Part shown: positions 6,831 through 15,838 of the stretch, in pieces
Layout: every line of letters begins with the position of its first letter
How positions within the stretch are numbered: the stretch's first letter is position 1
NCBI GenBank assembly: GCA_001799675.1
Contig: MGTX01000013.1
Location: 37,276-98,591, forward strand
DNA from: Elusimicrobia bacterium GWA2_66_18
GTDB lineage: Bacteria; Elusimicrobiota; Elusimicrobia; UBA1565; UBA9628
DNA length: 61,316 bases
Direction of reading: 5' to 3'
Program-made: the position numbers and the translations under genes
The notes under the pieces: generated by a model
What the model was told of the DNA's origin: nothing
What the model saw: the letters and a program-made list of their open reading frames with translations, nothing else
Databases searched by the model: none

Positions 6831-8112
6831 GGCGTTCCTCGAGAGACCGCGCGACGAACTCGGAGAGGTGGAGCACTTTCGCGTCAGGATAGTATTTCCT
6901 CAAACCCCGGGCAAGCTGGATGAGGCAGGAAGTCGAACTGGTGAGGATCGTCGAGGACTGGACCGACGCGGCGTTGCCGACCTTGCGGCGGAGGACCTCG
7001 TCCGAGAGACCCTCGTGGACGAACGAGAAGGCCCCGGCGCCGCCGCAGCAGATGTCGGCGTCGGGCATCTCGCGGTAGGACTGCCCCGCCACGGCCTTGG
7101 CCGTCCGCCGCGGCTGGTCTTGGAGGCCTTGACCGTGGAGCGCGCGGCAGGAGTCGTGATAGGTCACCGTGCCCTCCGCCGCGCCGAGAGGAAGGTCCTT
7201 GACGGCCTCGCCGTAGACCTCCACGACGTCCTTCACGCGGGCCGCGAAGCGCTCCGCGCGCGGACGCCACTCGGCGTCGGACGGCATCAAGAAAAGCTGG
7301 GGGTAGGACTTCAGGAAGGCGACGCAGGAGGAGCAGTCCCCGATGATCGGCTCGTCGCCCGCGGACTCGGCCTTCTCGATGTTCCGCTTGGCCAGGGCCC
7401 GGGCGTCCGCAAGCTCACCGTAATTGTAGGAAAACAGGCCGCAGCAGGAGTTATCCGCGTGCCGACCGAGACCCTTGAGCTTCGTGAGCGCCTTCCAGGT
7501 CGCTACGCCCACGCGCGGAAACAGATAGCGCGGCCCGCAAGGCGCGAAGTAATTCCAATTGTTTCCCTCCCCCTCGGCCCGAAGCCCCTCCAGTTCCTCG
7601 TCCAAGAGACGCGACGGGACCTCCGCGACGCCCTCATCCATCGCGGCCAGCGCGGGGAGACCGACGGTTCGCAGGAGCGGCCGTCCCAAACGGGAGAGCC
7701 CCGACCTCTTGAGGAGATACCCGATCTTAAGAAGGACCGCCAGCGAGGCCGGACTCTCCACCAGCATCCGCGTGACGCGTTTGACGAGCCAATGGGTCTC
7801 TACCCGCAAGGCTCGCCGGGCCTCGAGCACCAGGTCCGGGACCGAGACTTTGGCATAACAAGCCGTCCGGCAGGCGCCGCAAAGCAAGCAGGTCGACAAC
7901 GCCTCATCGACGGCCTTCGGGTCATCGAGCTTGCCCTCGATCATCAGGCGAATGAGCTGGTTGCGGCCGCGCGGGGAGTAGGACTCGCGTCCCGTGGCGG
8001 CATAGGTGGGGCAGGCCTGCTCGCAGTAGCCGCAACGGGAGCACTGCGACACCGCGTCGTAGACGGCGCGCTCGCCGAGGTCCGTCAGCAGTCGTCCCAG
8101 AGGCTCGGTCAC
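6820..8112 (-). CDS. glcF: GlcF/LutA-type iron-sulfur subunit of a 2-hydroxyacid oxidase
   Basis: 430 residues. Two 4Fe-4S motifs lie at the N-terminus (CSRCGYCEQACP and CLLCGACRTAC), followed by two CCG domains with 'SCCG' and 'DICCGGAG'. This is the layout of the GlcF subunit that passes electrons from the flavin subunit to the membrane pool. The matching flavoprotein (GlcD-GlcE fusion) is at 9178-11172 in a separate transcription unit. The start overlaps the previous gene's stop by 4 nt (ATGA type). Substrate could be glycolate, D-lactate or another 2-hydroxyacid. Confidence 0.88.
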   Translation of the reverse strand: MTEPLGRLLTDLGERAVYDAVSQCSRCGYCEQACPTYAATGRESYSPRGRNQLIRLMIEGKLDDPKAVDEALSTCLLCGACRTACYAKVSVPDLVLEARRALRVETHWLVKRVTRMLVESPASLAVLLKIGYLLKRSGLSRLGRPLLRTVGLPALAAMDEGVAEVPSRLLDEELEGLRAEGEGNNWNYFAPCGPRYLFPRVGVATWKALTKLKGLGRHADNSCCGLFSYNYGELADARALAKRNIEKAESAGDEPIIGDCSSCVAFLKSYPQLFLMPSDAEWRPRAERFAARVKDVVEVYGEAVKDLPLGAAEGTVTYHDSCRALHGQGLQDQPRRTAKAVAGQSYREMPDADICCGGAGAFSFVHEGLSDEVLRRKVGNAASVQSSTILTSSTSCLIQLARGLRKYYPDAKVLHLSEFVARSLEERHGP

Positions 8113-8678
8113 TCCTCATTATACCCCGCCGCCGGGGATGCTCGACGAACATCTGTTTCTCGCTTCGGGGTTGAACCGACCCGCCGCAATGCGTCGCCAG
8201 CGGGAAGAGGCGAGACGTCCGGGGAAAGCTCCTCGGCGATCCTGGCGGCGACGTCCTCTCCGGCCCTGGGGCCCTCGCCCCTGACCTTGATGGCGGTCAG
8301 CCGGGAAGCCCGCGGCGTCCAGAACGCAAGCTCGACGTCGACGCGGCCGTCAGCCCCCGAGCCTGCGCCGGCCAGTCGGACGTGCAGGATCGCGAGCACG
8401 TCGATCTGCGACGTGTGAACCCGACCGACATCAGCGAGCGGGATCACGGCCGCGAAGCGCGACTCCAGGGCGGCCCGGATGACGCCGAGGAGTTTGCGCC
8501 GCTCCTCGAGCGGGCGGCGGCCGAGCGCGGACATCGTCCTGCGGGGCACGAGCAGACCGAGCCGCACGGACTTCAAGGGGCCGCCCGCCGCATCGCCGGC
8601 CCGGGTCGCCCCTGCGTCGAGCGCCAGGAGGAGCGCCAGGAACAACGCGCACCGACACGCTGCTTGAGTCTCAGCCAC
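8109..8678 (-). CDS. Exported protein of unknown function
   Basis: 189 residues from GTG 8678. The N-terminus is a signal peptide ('CALFLALLLALDAGATRAGDA') with a likely cut after ATRA. The mature part alternates strands and helices and has no motif I recognise; 'SQIDVLAILHVRLAGAGSGADGRVD' might place it near TolB/LpoB-like lipoprotein folds, but I cannot support this. The frame extends up to a TTG at 8750, but that is upstream of the predicted promoter (8713-8741), so the internal GTG after GAGGAGG is preferred. It leads the transcript that continues into glcF. Confidence 0.65.
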   Translation of the reverse strand: MAETQAACRCALFLALLLALDAGATRAGDAAGGPLKSVRLGLLVPRRTMSALGRRPLEERRKLLGVIRAALESRFAAVIPLADVGRVHTSQIDVLAILHVRLAGAGSGADGRVDVELAFWTPRASRLTAIKVRGEGPRAGEDVAARIAEELSPDVSPLPAGDALRRVGSTPKRETDVRRASPAAGYNEE

Positions 8679-8712
8679 AACCGCTGGTTCCGCCTCCTCG
8701 ATGGGAAGACCC

Positions 8713-8741
8713 AGTGTAAATCGTATTTGTTTATATGTCAA
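8713..8741 (-). promoter_or_regulatory. Sigma70-type promoter for the exported protein-glcF-HD-GYP transcript
   Basis: On the reverse strand TTGACA (8736-8741), a 17-nt spacer and TACACT (8713-8718). The predicted start of transcription, near 8706, gives a short leader with GAGGAGG before GTG 8678. It lies about 25 bp from the divergent XRE promoter, so the XRE protein could control both. Confidence 0.75.
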
Positions 8742-8765
8742 GTTATTCAATTGCCATATATGCCG

Positions 8766-8795
8766 TTCACAGGGGAGGGGCGGCTTGCTTACAAT
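8766..8795 (+). promoter_or_regulatory. Promoter of the XRE regulator gene
   Basis: TTCACA (8766-8771), an 18-nt spacer and TACAAT (8790-8795). Transcription would begin around 8802-8804, at the GTG start codon of the XRE gene, so the mRNA is probably leaderless. Confidence 0.55.
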
Positions 8796-8803
8796 GGACG
8801 CGA

Positions 8804-9148
8804 GTGGAAGTTCCCCGCCCCAGCATTCACGCCCTCGTCGGCCGCAGGATCCGCGAGCAACGCAAAGCCCGGCGCTTGACCCAGGGGCAGTTGGCCTCGG
8901 CCGCGGCCATCGACACGAGCCACCTGAGCCGCATCGAGAACAACAGGACTCAGATCGGGCTCAACGCTCTTGAGCGAATCGCCGACGCGCTGGGGCTTCC
9001 CGTCGCGGAGTTGTTCCGCGGCATCCCCCCGCGAAAACCGGCGGACCACGGCCTCGACCGCGCCGTCAGCAGCATCCTCAGGGACGCCCCTCCCCGCAAG
9101 CGCGGGATGATCCTGCGCGTCCTTAAGAGCATCGTCAGGGGCGACTGA
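8804..9148 (+). CDS. XRE-family helix-turn-helix regulator
   Basis: 114 residues from GTG 8804. A Cro/CI-type HTH covers about residues 8-65 (RIREQRKARRLTQGQLA ... SHLSRIENNRTQIGLNALERIADALGLP). The tail is basic and helical, with no sensor domain. A longer frame to ATG 8735 exists but would run through the predicted promoter. The gene is divergent from the exported protein-glcF unit, which suggests local control. A weak GCGGG/CCCGC hairpin lies just after the stop, shared with the converging glcD-glcE gene. Confidence 0.82.
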   Translation: MEVPRPSIHALVGRRIREQRKARRLTQGQLASAAAIDTSHLSRIENNRTQIGLNALERIADALGLPVAELFRGIPPRKPADHGLDRAVSSILRDAPPRKRGMILRVLKSIVRGD

Positions 9149-9177
9149 GAGGCGGGAGTTCCCGCGTGAGCCGGCGG

Positions 9178-11172
9178 CTACGACAGCCGCGGAGAAAAAC
9201 GTCCGTCCGGATCGAAGGCGTCGCGGACCTTCCGCGACCAGGCGTTCCATTCCGGAGGCTTCGCGGCCGGCAGGGAGTGAGGAACGTCGAGGGGAAAGGC
9301 GTAAAGCTTGAAGGTCGCCTCCAGGATCACTCCCAGACGGCCCCAGGAGCCCAGGACGAAGCGGGACAGGTCGTAGCCCGCCACGTTCTTGACGACCTTG
9401 CCCCCCAACTCGACGACCTCTCCGCTCGCGAGAAGAAGGCGCATCCCCAAGATGTCTTCGCGGATGGACGGCCAGGGGCGCGCGGCGAGAAGCCCTCCGA
9501 GCGTCCCGCCGACCTTGGGCAGGCGGAGATGGCAGCCCTGGCTCTCCAGTTCGCGGTGCAAGCCGTGAAGGGAGATGCCGGACTCGACGGTCAGCGTGTA
9601 GTTGCGCCGGTCGAGATCGAGGATCCGGCTCATCCCGGTCGTGAGGAGTTCGACGGCGCCCTGCGCGGTCGCATCGGGCAAACGCGTCGAAGCGCCACGA
9701 ACCCGGAACGGCGCGCCGGCGGGCGCGGACTTGACCTTCTCCACGAGAAGGCCGGCATGCTCGCCGAGCGGCGGCGGCTCGGGGCGGATGAAGCCCGGTC
9801 CGGGCCGGAAATCGCCGGGCTCCGGGAAGAGCTTGTCGGGGTTGGCAATATGTCCGGGGTCGAGAGCGTCCTTCACGCGGCGAAAGAGCGCCAGGGTCTG
9901 GGACGTGAAGAGCCAGGCCATCGCGTCGCGCTTGTCGAGGCCGATGCCGTGTTCGCCGGAGAGCGAGCCCCCCAGTTCCACGCAGGCCTGGAGCATCTCG
10001 TGGCCCGCCGCCATGACGCGCGCGGTCAGTTCCGCGTCGCGCTCGTCGTAGATGATGTTCGGGTGGATGTTGCCGTCGCCCGCGTGGAAGAGAAGGTAGG
10101 CCTTCACGCGGTGCTTGGCCGCCGTCGCCTGGATGCGGCGCACGACCTCGGGGAGTTGGTCGCGAGGCACGACGCCGTCCTCGACGAGAACGTTCGGCGC
10201 CAGGCGCGCCAAGGCGGCGTAGGCTCCGCGGCGGCCCTCCCAGAGGCGCTCGCGCTCGACCGGGTCGGCGGCCGCGCGCACCGAGGAGGCGCCGGCCTGC
10301 CGGCAGAGGCGCTCTACGGCCGCAGTTTCCCGCGCCGCCGCGGCGCGCGCGCCATCGATCTCGATGAGGAGGATGGCCGGGTCCTTGGGGTAGCCCAGGT
10401 CGCGCCCCGCCTCCACGGACTCCACCGTCGGCCGGTCCATGGCCTCCAGGCATCGCGGCAGGATCCCGGCGGCGATGACGGCCGAGACGCACTCGACGGC
10501 CGCGTCGATGGACTTGAACCCCGCCAAAAGGGTGCGGGTCTCCTCGGGCAGCGGCGTGAGCTTCACCCATATTTTGGTCAGCACGCCCAAGGTCCCCTCG
10601 GAGCCGATGAGGAGGCTCGTCATCTCGGGCCCTCCGTCCTCCTGCGCGAAGCGGGCCGCCGCGCCGTCGGGCATCACGGCCTCGACGGCCAGGACGTGAT
10701 TGGTCGTGACCCCGTACTTGAGGCAGCGCGGTCCCCCCGCGTTCTCGGCCGCGTTGCCTCCGATGGTGGACACGCGCAAGCTCGCGGGATCGGGCGCGTA
10801 GAACAGGCCGACCTTCTCCGCCTCGCATTGAAGCGCGAGATTGACGACCCCCGGCTCGACGCAGGCGACGCGCGCCGCGGCGTCGAGCGAGAGGATGCGG
10901 TTCATGCGCGCCAGCGAGATCACGAGCCCCCCCCGCAGGGGAACGCAGCCGCCCGAGAGGTTGGTGCCCGCGCCGCGCGCCACGAAGGGAACCTGGTTGG
11001 CGGCGCACCAGGACACGGCCCGTCGGACGTCCGAAGCCGAGCGCGCCACCAGCACGCCGTCGGGGCGCGCGCGAGAAAGCGCGCCGTCGTAGGAGTAGAC
11101 CGCCAGGTCCGCGGCGGAGGTCAGCAGGGATCCGGGGGCGACGACCTCCCTAAGCCCGGCGAGCGCGAACAT
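9178..11172 (-). CDS. Fused GlcD-GlcE FAD-linked 2-hydroxyacid oxidase
   Basis: 664 residues. Residues about 1-455 match GlcD: an FAD_binding_4 domain with 'ARGAGTNLSGGCVP', 'TIGGNAAENAGGPRCLKYG' and 'IGSEGTLGVLTK', and an FAD-oxidase C-terminal domain ending in 'SGEHGIGLDKRDAM'. Residues about 475-664 form a second, smaller FAD-binding unit like GlcE ('PKVGGTLGGLLAARPWPSIRED', 'GGKVVKNVAGYDLSRFVLGSWG'). E. coli makes these as separate subunits. The gene follows the hybrid kinase with a 5-nt gap. Its Fe-S partner is the gene at 6820-8112. Confidence 0.9.
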   Translation of the reverse strand: MFALAGLREVVAPGSLLTSAADLAVYSYDGALSRARPDGVLVARSASDVRRAVSWCAANQVPFVARGAGTNLSGGCVPLRGGLVISLARMNRILSLDAAARVACVEPGVVNLALQCEAEKVGLFYAPDPASLRVSTIGGNAAENAGGPRCLKYGVTTNHVLAVEAVMPDGAAARFAQEDGGPEMTSLLIGSEGTLGVLTKIWVKLTPLPEETRTLLAGFKSIDAAVECVSAVIAAGILPRCLEAMDRPTVESVEAGRDLGYPKDPAILLIEIDGARAAAARETAAVERLCRQAGASSVRAAADPVERERLWEGRRGAYAALARLAPNVLVEDGVVPRDQLPEVVRRIQATAAKHRVKAYLLFHAGDGNIHPNIIYDERDAELTARVMAAGHEMLQACVELGGSLSGEHGIGLDKRDAMAWLFTSQTLALFRRVKDALDPGHIANPDKLFPEPGDFRPGPGFIRPEPPPLGEHAGLLVEKVKSAPAGAPFRVRGASTRLPDATAQGAVELLTTGMSRILDLDRRNYTLTVESGISLHGLHRELESQGCHLRLPKVGGTLGGLLAARPWPSIREDILGMRLLLASGEVVELGGKVVKNVAGYDLSRFVLGSWGRLGVILEATFKLYAFPLDVPHSLPAAKPPEWNAWSRKVRDAFDPDGRFSPRLS

Positions 11173-11177
11173 GGACC

Positions 11178-13166
11178 TCAGGCCTTCGGCTTAGCCGGAG
11201 GCGCAGGCGAAACGGGAGCGGCGACGGCGGCGAACTTGGGAATGGGGAGCTTAAAAGAGAAGAAGGATCCCACGCCGAGCTCCGACTCGATGGCCATGTC
11301 TCCGCCGTGCATCAGCACGATCTCTCGGGCGATCTTCAGGCCCAAACCGAAGCCCGCCTTGCGCATGGTCTGGGCTTCCTGGGTCTGGAAGAAGCGCTCC
11401 CAGACGCGGGGCAGATCCTCCTTCGAGATGCCGATGCCGGTGTCCCGCACGCCGACGATGATCCAGTCGGGCTGAACGGTCGTCTCAATGGTGATCTTGC
11501 CGCCCTCCTTCGTGTACTGGATGGCGTTCGTGCACAGATTCTGGATGACCTGCCCGATGCGATGATCGTCGCCCTGGATGGGCGGGAGGTTCGGCGGGAC
11601 CGCCGTCGTGAACTGGATATGCTTGCGCTGAGCCACCACGTCCACGCGCGACCTAACCTCGTTGATGACCGCGCCTAGGTCCATGGGGGCGATCTCCACG
11701 CGGAGCTTGCCTGACTCGATGGCGGCCAGGTCCACCAGGTCGGAGATCAGGAGGTTGAGCGTCTTGGCCGCGTTGTGGATGTGCGAGGCGCACTTGAGCT
11801 CGTCCGGCTTGTCCTTGAGACGCATGCCCAGGACCTCGGCGTAGCCGAGGATGGCGGTCAGGGGGTTCTTGACGTCGTGGGCCACGGTGGCGAAAAACTT
11901 AGTCTGGAAGCCGTTGACCTGCGCCAGCTTGAGCGCGGAATCCTGGACCTCCTTGAGCAGGCGGGCGTTTTCCAAGATGAGGAAGCGTCGTTCCAGAGCG
12001 CGCTGAATGGAGAAGACCAGGCGCGAGACGTCGATGGGTTTAAGGATGGCGTCATCCAGGCCCAGTTCCACGGCCCGGCTCACGCCTTTGAGCGCGTCCT
12101 GGACCGGGAATTGGTCGACCATCAGGATGATGCGCAGGTCCTTGTCCTTCTCGCGCATCTTGATCGCGAGGTTGGCGCCGGCCAGCTTCGTCGTATCGAG
12201 CGCGCTGCCGCCGATGGCGGCCAGAGCGAAGGGCTTCTGCTGCGCGAGCTTGATCGCCTCCTCGCCGTTGACCGTGGTGACCACTTCGTAGCCCGAGGCC
12301 ATGAGCGCCTCGCTCAGGCGCGAGAGCGTGGGTATGTCGTTGTCGATCAGGAGCAGGCGTTCCTTCCCGCGCGGCGCGGCCTTGGCCCTCGCCATGCCGT
12401 CGGTCAGGATTTCCGCGATGCGCGGCGCCCACTCCCGGGGCAAGACCGTGGGCTGGTTGTTTCGGATGGAAGAAACCGCGACGCGCAGTTCGTCGAGGGC
12501 GGTAACGAGATAGGCGGCCGCGTTGGGCAAGGCTTGCCGCAATCGCACGTCGAACTGCATGGCCTCGGCATGCGAGCCGGCGAACTTCGACACGGCGATA
12601 TGTCCCATCCATCCTTCGGGTTCCTCGCTGGAACCGGAAAGGCTATCCCAGAAACCCCGGGGCTTGTGCGCCTCCGCCGCCCGGCGCATCTGGTCGTGCA
12701 GCATCTCGATGACTCCGAGAAAATTTTCCATCTGGAAGAACTGGACCCCCGCCTGGCGCAGGGCGTTCTGCACGCCCTGCGTGAGGTAGAGAGTCGGTTC
12801 CACGAGGAAGAGGACGGGGACCTCGACCGCCCGGATCTGGTCCAGGAAGCCTCGCGGCAGCGGCCAGGGCAGGCGGCGCAGCGGCGCGACGATGGTCGGA
12901 GAAAGAGGCGCGGGAGGCTCAAGGCCGAAGAGGGCGAAGCCGCCGCGCTCCTTATGGAGCTTGGCCAGCGCCTCGCGGTCGATCGGCGGGACTCGAGAGA
13001 AGTCGGCGACGACGGCGACGAACGTCTCGGCGGCCATCCTCATGGATGCCTGCCGCGCGTCCGGGACCGCGACCAGCTCATACTCGCGGCCGACCAGCGA
13101 GGGGGTCATCTCCGAGAGCAAGGCCTGATCGGCGGCGACGAGGAGCACTCGGCCGATGGGATTCAC
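11178..13166 (-). CDS. Hybrid sensor histidine kinase with two degenerate N-terminal receiver domains
   Basis: 662 residues, no membrane segments. Residues about 5-110 are receiver-like ('VLLVAADQAL', 'VVADFS'). A second receiver (about 270-395) keeps 'LLLIDND' and 'ILKPID' but lacks the phospho-acceptor Asp ('AAIGGSA' where a xxLDxxxP motif is expected). A HisKA domain has its His in FATVAHDVKNPLT (near residue 430), followed by a HATPase_c domain with 'NLCTNAIQYTKEGG', 'DTGIGI' and 'GFGLGLKIAREIV'. The tail is Pro/Ala-rich. It overlaps the tnaA stop by 4 nt, an unusual coupling of a kinase to an amino-acid lyase. Confidence 0.88.
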   Translation of the reverse strand: MNPIGRVLLVAADQALLSEMTPSLVGREYELVAVPDARQASMRMAAETFVAVVADFSRVPPIDREALAKLHKERGGFALFGLEPPAPLSPTIVAPLRRLPWPLPRGFLDQIRAVEVPVLFLVEPTLYLTQGVQNALRQAGVQFFQMENFLGVIEMLHDQMRRAAEAHKPRGFWDSLSGSSEEPEGWMGHIAVSKFAGSHAEAMQFDVRLRQALPNAAAYLVTALDELRVAVSSIRNNQPTVLPREWAPRIAEILTDGMARAKAAPRGKERLLLIDNDIPTLSRLSEALMASGYEVVTTVNGEEAIKLAQQKPFALAAIGGSALDTTKLAGANLAIKMREKDKDLRIILMVDQFPVQDALKGVSRAVELGLDDAILKPIDVSRLVFSIQRALERRFLILENARLLKEVQDSALKLAQVNGFQTKFFATVAHDVKNPLTAILGYAEVLGMRLKDKPDELKCASHIHNAAKTLNLLISDLVDLAAIESGKLRVEIAPMDLGAVINEVRSRVDVVAQRKHIQFTTAVPPNLPPIQGDDHRIGQVIQNLCTNAIQYTKEGGKITIETTVQPDWIIVGVRDTGIGISKEDLPRVWERFFQTQEAQTMRKAGFGLGLKIAREIVLMHGGDMAIESELGVGSFFSFKLPIPKFAAVAAPVSPAPPAKPKA

Positions 13167-14551
13167 TGGACCGTCTCCGGCTCGAGCCGCGCGGTGAAGT
13201 GGGCCAGGCGCGGCGAGGAGTCGAGCAGGCGCAGGGGCCGGATCGTCTTGGCGCGCGCGGCGACGTCGGCGATGACCTCGATGAGGAAGTCCATGTGGCT
13301 CTGGGTGTACACGCGGCGCGGGATGGCCAGGCGCACCAGCTCCATGCGCGCCGGTTTGAAGCCGCCGTTCTCACGGCGCCCGAACATGAGCGAGCCGATC
13401 TCGACGGAGCGCACCCCCGCCGTCAGGTAGAGTTCGCAGGCCAGGGCCTGGGCCGGATAGCCGGAGGGCGGGATGTGCGGCAGAAGCCTCTTGGCGTCGA
13501 TGTAGACCGCGTGGCCGCCGGGCGGCTCGACGATGGGCACGCCCGCCCGGCGCAGGCCGTCTCCCAGGTATTCGATGGAACGGACGCGGTATTCGAGATA
13601 GTGCTCGTCGAGAACCTCGCGCAGGCCGACCGCCATCGCCTCCAGATCGCGCCCCGCGAGGCCTCCGTAGGTCGGGAAGCCCTCGCCCAGGATGAGGAAC
13701 TCGCGGGCGCGGGCGCTCCACTGCGGATCGTTGACGGCCAGAAAGCCGCCGATATTGACGAAGGCGTCCTTCTTGGCACTCATCCAGCAGCCGTCGGCAT
13801 AGGAGAACATCTCGCGGGCGATCTCAGCGGCGCAACGCGCGGCGTAACCGAACTCGCGGCGCTTGATGAACCAGGCATTCTCCGCGAAGCGGGCGACGTC
13901 CAGCATCAACGGGATGCGGTGGCGCCGGGCGATCTCCGAGACGCGTCGCAAGTTGCCCATGGACACCGGCTGGCCGCCCAGCGAGTTGTTCGTGAGCGTC
14001 ATCACGATCATCGGGATGTTCGCCCCGCCGAGCTCGCGAATCTTCTCCTCGAGGGCGCGCAGGTCCATATCTCCCTTGAACGGAGCGGAAACCGCGAAGT
14101 CCAGGGCCTCGGGCACGGGCAGGTCGATGGCCGTCGCCCCCGAGGCCTCGACATTGGCGCGGGTGGTGTCGAAGTGAGAGTTGGCGATCACCGTCTTGCC
14201 GGGGCCTCCGGCGACGGCGAAGAGGATGCGCTCGGCGGCGCGGCCCTGGTGGACGGGCATCACGAACTTATAGCCGGTCAGATCGCGGACGGCCGCCTCG
14301 AAAGCAAAGAAGCTTCGCGCGCCGGCGTAAGACTCGTCGCCGCGCATGATCGCCGCCCACTGCTCGGCCGACATCGCCGAGGTGCCGGAGTCGGTGAGGA
14401 GGTCGATAAGGACCTTATCCGCGGCCACCCCGAAGAGGTTCCATGATGCGTCCCTGAGGACACGCTCCCTCTCGGCTCGGGTCGTGAAACCCAGGGGCTC
14501 CACGCTCTTGATCTTAAAGGGCTCGATGATCGTCTTCCAGGTCGGCTGCAT
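13163..14551 (-). CDS. tnaA: Tryptophanase-family beta-eliminating lyase (PLP)
   Basis: 462 residues from ATG 14551. It matches the tryptophanase/tyrosine phenol-lyase family along its length: 'EPFKIKSVEPL', 'IDLLTDSGTSAMS', 'MRGDESYAGARS', 'HQGRAAE', 'NNSLGGQPVSM', and the PLP-binding Lys in 'YADGCWMSAKKDAF'. The C-terminal 'LLPHIPPSGYPAQALACELY' is closer to tryptophanase, while 'VNIGGFL' is shared with tyrosine phenol-lyase, so substrate choice is open. Products would be indole or phenol plus pyruvate and ammonia. The start shares one base with the DUF971 stop (TGATG), implying translational coupling. Confidence 0.88.
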   Translation of the reverse strand: MQPTWKTIIEPFKIKSVEPLGFTTRAERERVLRDASWNLFGVAADKVLIDLLTDSGTSAMSAEQWAAIMRGDESYAGARSFFAFEAAVRDLTGYKFVMPVHQGRAAERILFAVAGGPGKTVIANSHFDTTRANVEASGATAIDLPVPEALDFAVSAPFKGDMDLRALEEKIRELGGANIPMIVMTLTNNSLGGQPVSMGNLRRVSEIARRHRIPLMLDVARFAENAWFIKRREFGYAARCAAEIAREMFSYADGCWMSAKKDAFVNIGGFLAVNDPQWSARAREFLILGEGFPTYGGLAGRDLEAMAVGLREVLDEHYLEYRVRSIEYLGDGLRRAGVPIVEPPGGHAVYIDAKRLLPHIPPSGYPAQALACELYLTAGVRSVEIGSLMFGRRENGGFKPARMELVRLAIPRRVYTQSHMDFLIEVIADVAARAKTIRPLRLLDSSPRLAHFTARLEPETVQ

Positions 14552-14886
14552 CAGTTCGTCTCGGAGCCGGTGTGGTAGGAGCACTCGGGACAGCGGCATA
14601 GCTTGCGGAGCATCTCGAAAGTGTAAATCCCCGTGCCGTGGCCGTCGGAGAAGGTGAAGGACAAGGCATAGTTGCCCACCGTATCCGCGCGGGTGGCCGC
14701 CACGGTCTCCGGGACGCTGGCGGGGTCGAGCAGCGCCTCTCCGGTCCATTCGTCCTTGCAGACGGCGCACGGGCACTGGCGCCGCAGGAGGGAAAAATCC
14801 AGGGCCGTCTCATGGCCGTCGTCCCAGACGATCCTGAGCTCAGCGTCCTCGACTTTCTCGATGGACCGCGGGGTAAAGTTCAGCAT
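14551..14886 (-). CDS. DUF971-family protein
   Basis: 111 residues with two Cys pairs (CPCAVC, about residue 40, and CRCPEC, about residue 100) and the 'LRIVWDDGHE...FSLLRRQCPCAVC' pattern of DUF971, the N-terminal domain of gamma-butyrobetaine hydroxylase found alone in many bacteria and sometimes near Mrp/Fe-S genes. Probably metal-binding; role unknown. It is the first gene of the reverse-strand cluster DUF971-tnaA-kinase-glcDE. The spacing to the divergent foldase gene is 68 nt. Confidence 0.88.
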   Translation of the reverse strand: MLNFTPRSIEKVEDAELRIVWDDGHETALDFSLLRRQCPCAVCKDEWTGEALLDPASVPETVAATRADTVGNYALSFTFSDGHGTGIYTFEMLRKLCRCPECSYHTGSETN

Positions 14887-14954
14887 GCTATTGATTTTTA
14901 TTCTACCATATCACTTGATTTGCATAACTCTATTGCTTTGGGAGTCTGGAACCC

Positions 14955-15833
14955 ATGAACGCGCTCTCCGCCGCGCTGTCCCTTCTCCTCACCGCCCCCG
15001 CCGCCGCCGTCCCCGCGGACCGGGAGATCGTCCGCGTCAACGGAACCCCCATCCGCCAGTCCGAGGTGGTCTCCCGCCTGCTCAAGCGCTACGGGCCCCA
15101 GGTCATCGATGAAATGATCGACGAAACCATCCTGCGCCAAGCCGCCGCGAAGAAGGGTCTCAAGGCGGAGGAAGCCGAGGTCTCACGGCGCCTGTCCAAG
15201 CTCCAGGAGCAGTTCGCAAGCCGCGAACTCTTCATCAGCCAGCTCGAGCAGGCCGGATCCTCGCTGTCCCAGGTCCGCTCGGACCTGGGCGAAGAGCTCG
15301 TGCGCGAAAAGCTCGTCGTGTCGGCCCGCGGCATCAAAGTCGTCGATAACGAGGTCAAGAAGGCCTTCGATGAGAATAAAGCAAATCTCGGACGCCCCGA
15401 GGCCGTCCACCTGCGCCACATCCTGGTCCAGACCGAACCCGAGGCCAATGAGATCGTCGCGAAGATCAAGACCGGCGCGGACTTCAAGGCCCTGGCCCGC
15501 GAGAAGTCCCTGGCAGCCAGCGGCAAGGCCGCGGGCGGCGACTACGGCTTCGTAGCCCGCGGGATGCTCCCGCCCGAGATCGATGCGGCCGCCTTCGCCA
15601 TGAAGGCCGGAGAGCTCAAGGTGATCCCCGGCCCCCGAGGCCAGCACGTTCTTCAAGCCCTGGAAATTCGCCCGGCCAAGGCCGCCGTGCTGGAGGACGT
15701 CAAGGACGACCTGCGCGAGATGCTCCTGGCGGAGAAGATCAAGAAAGAGGCGCCGAACTACCTTCAGGAGATGCGCCGCAAGGCCGAGATCAAGCCGGCC
15801 GAACTCCTCCCGTCCAAATCCGCGTCCCGTTAG
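14955..15833 (+). CDS. SurA/PpiC-type peptidyl-prolyl isomerase (periplasmic foldase)
   Basis: 292 residues with a signal peptide ('ALSAALSLLLTAPAAAVPA'). A SurA_N-like helical region (about 25-140) precedes a rotamase/parvulin domain (about 150-245) with 'LRHILVQTE', 'FKALAREKSLAASGKAAGGDYGFVARG' and 'PGPRGQHVLQALEI'. A helical tail follows. It should help fold outer-membrane or secreted proteins in the periplasm. A 7-8 bp GGGCCCT/AGGGCCC hairpin without a T tract follows the stop (15839-15862). Confidence 0.92.
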   Translation: MNALSAALSLLLTAPAAAVPADREIVRVNGTPIRQSEVVSRLLKRYGPQVIDEMIDETILRQAAAKKGLKAEEAEVSRRLSKLQEQFASRELFISQLEQAGSSLSQVRSDLGEELVREKLVVSARGIKVVDNEVKKAFDENKANLGRPEAVHLRHILVQTEPEANEIVAKIKTGADFKALAREKSLAASGKAAGGDYGFVARGMLPPEIDAAAFAMKAGELKVIPGPRGQHVLQALEIRPAKAAVLEDVKDDLREMLLAEKIKKEAPNYLQEMRRKAEIKPAELLPSKSASR

Positions 15834-15838
15834 GTCGA

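Noticed and set aside
8789-11475. Long open frames of 739 and 769 codons overlapping glcD-glcE
   Set aside because: They are out-of-frame shadows in GC-rich DNA, dominated by Arg/Gly/Pro/Ala, while glcD-glcE shows clear family motifs.
11775-14446. Long forward-strand open frames opposite the hybrid kinase and tnaA
   Set aside because: Antisense frames of conserved genes with no recognisable domains; typical of high third-position GC.
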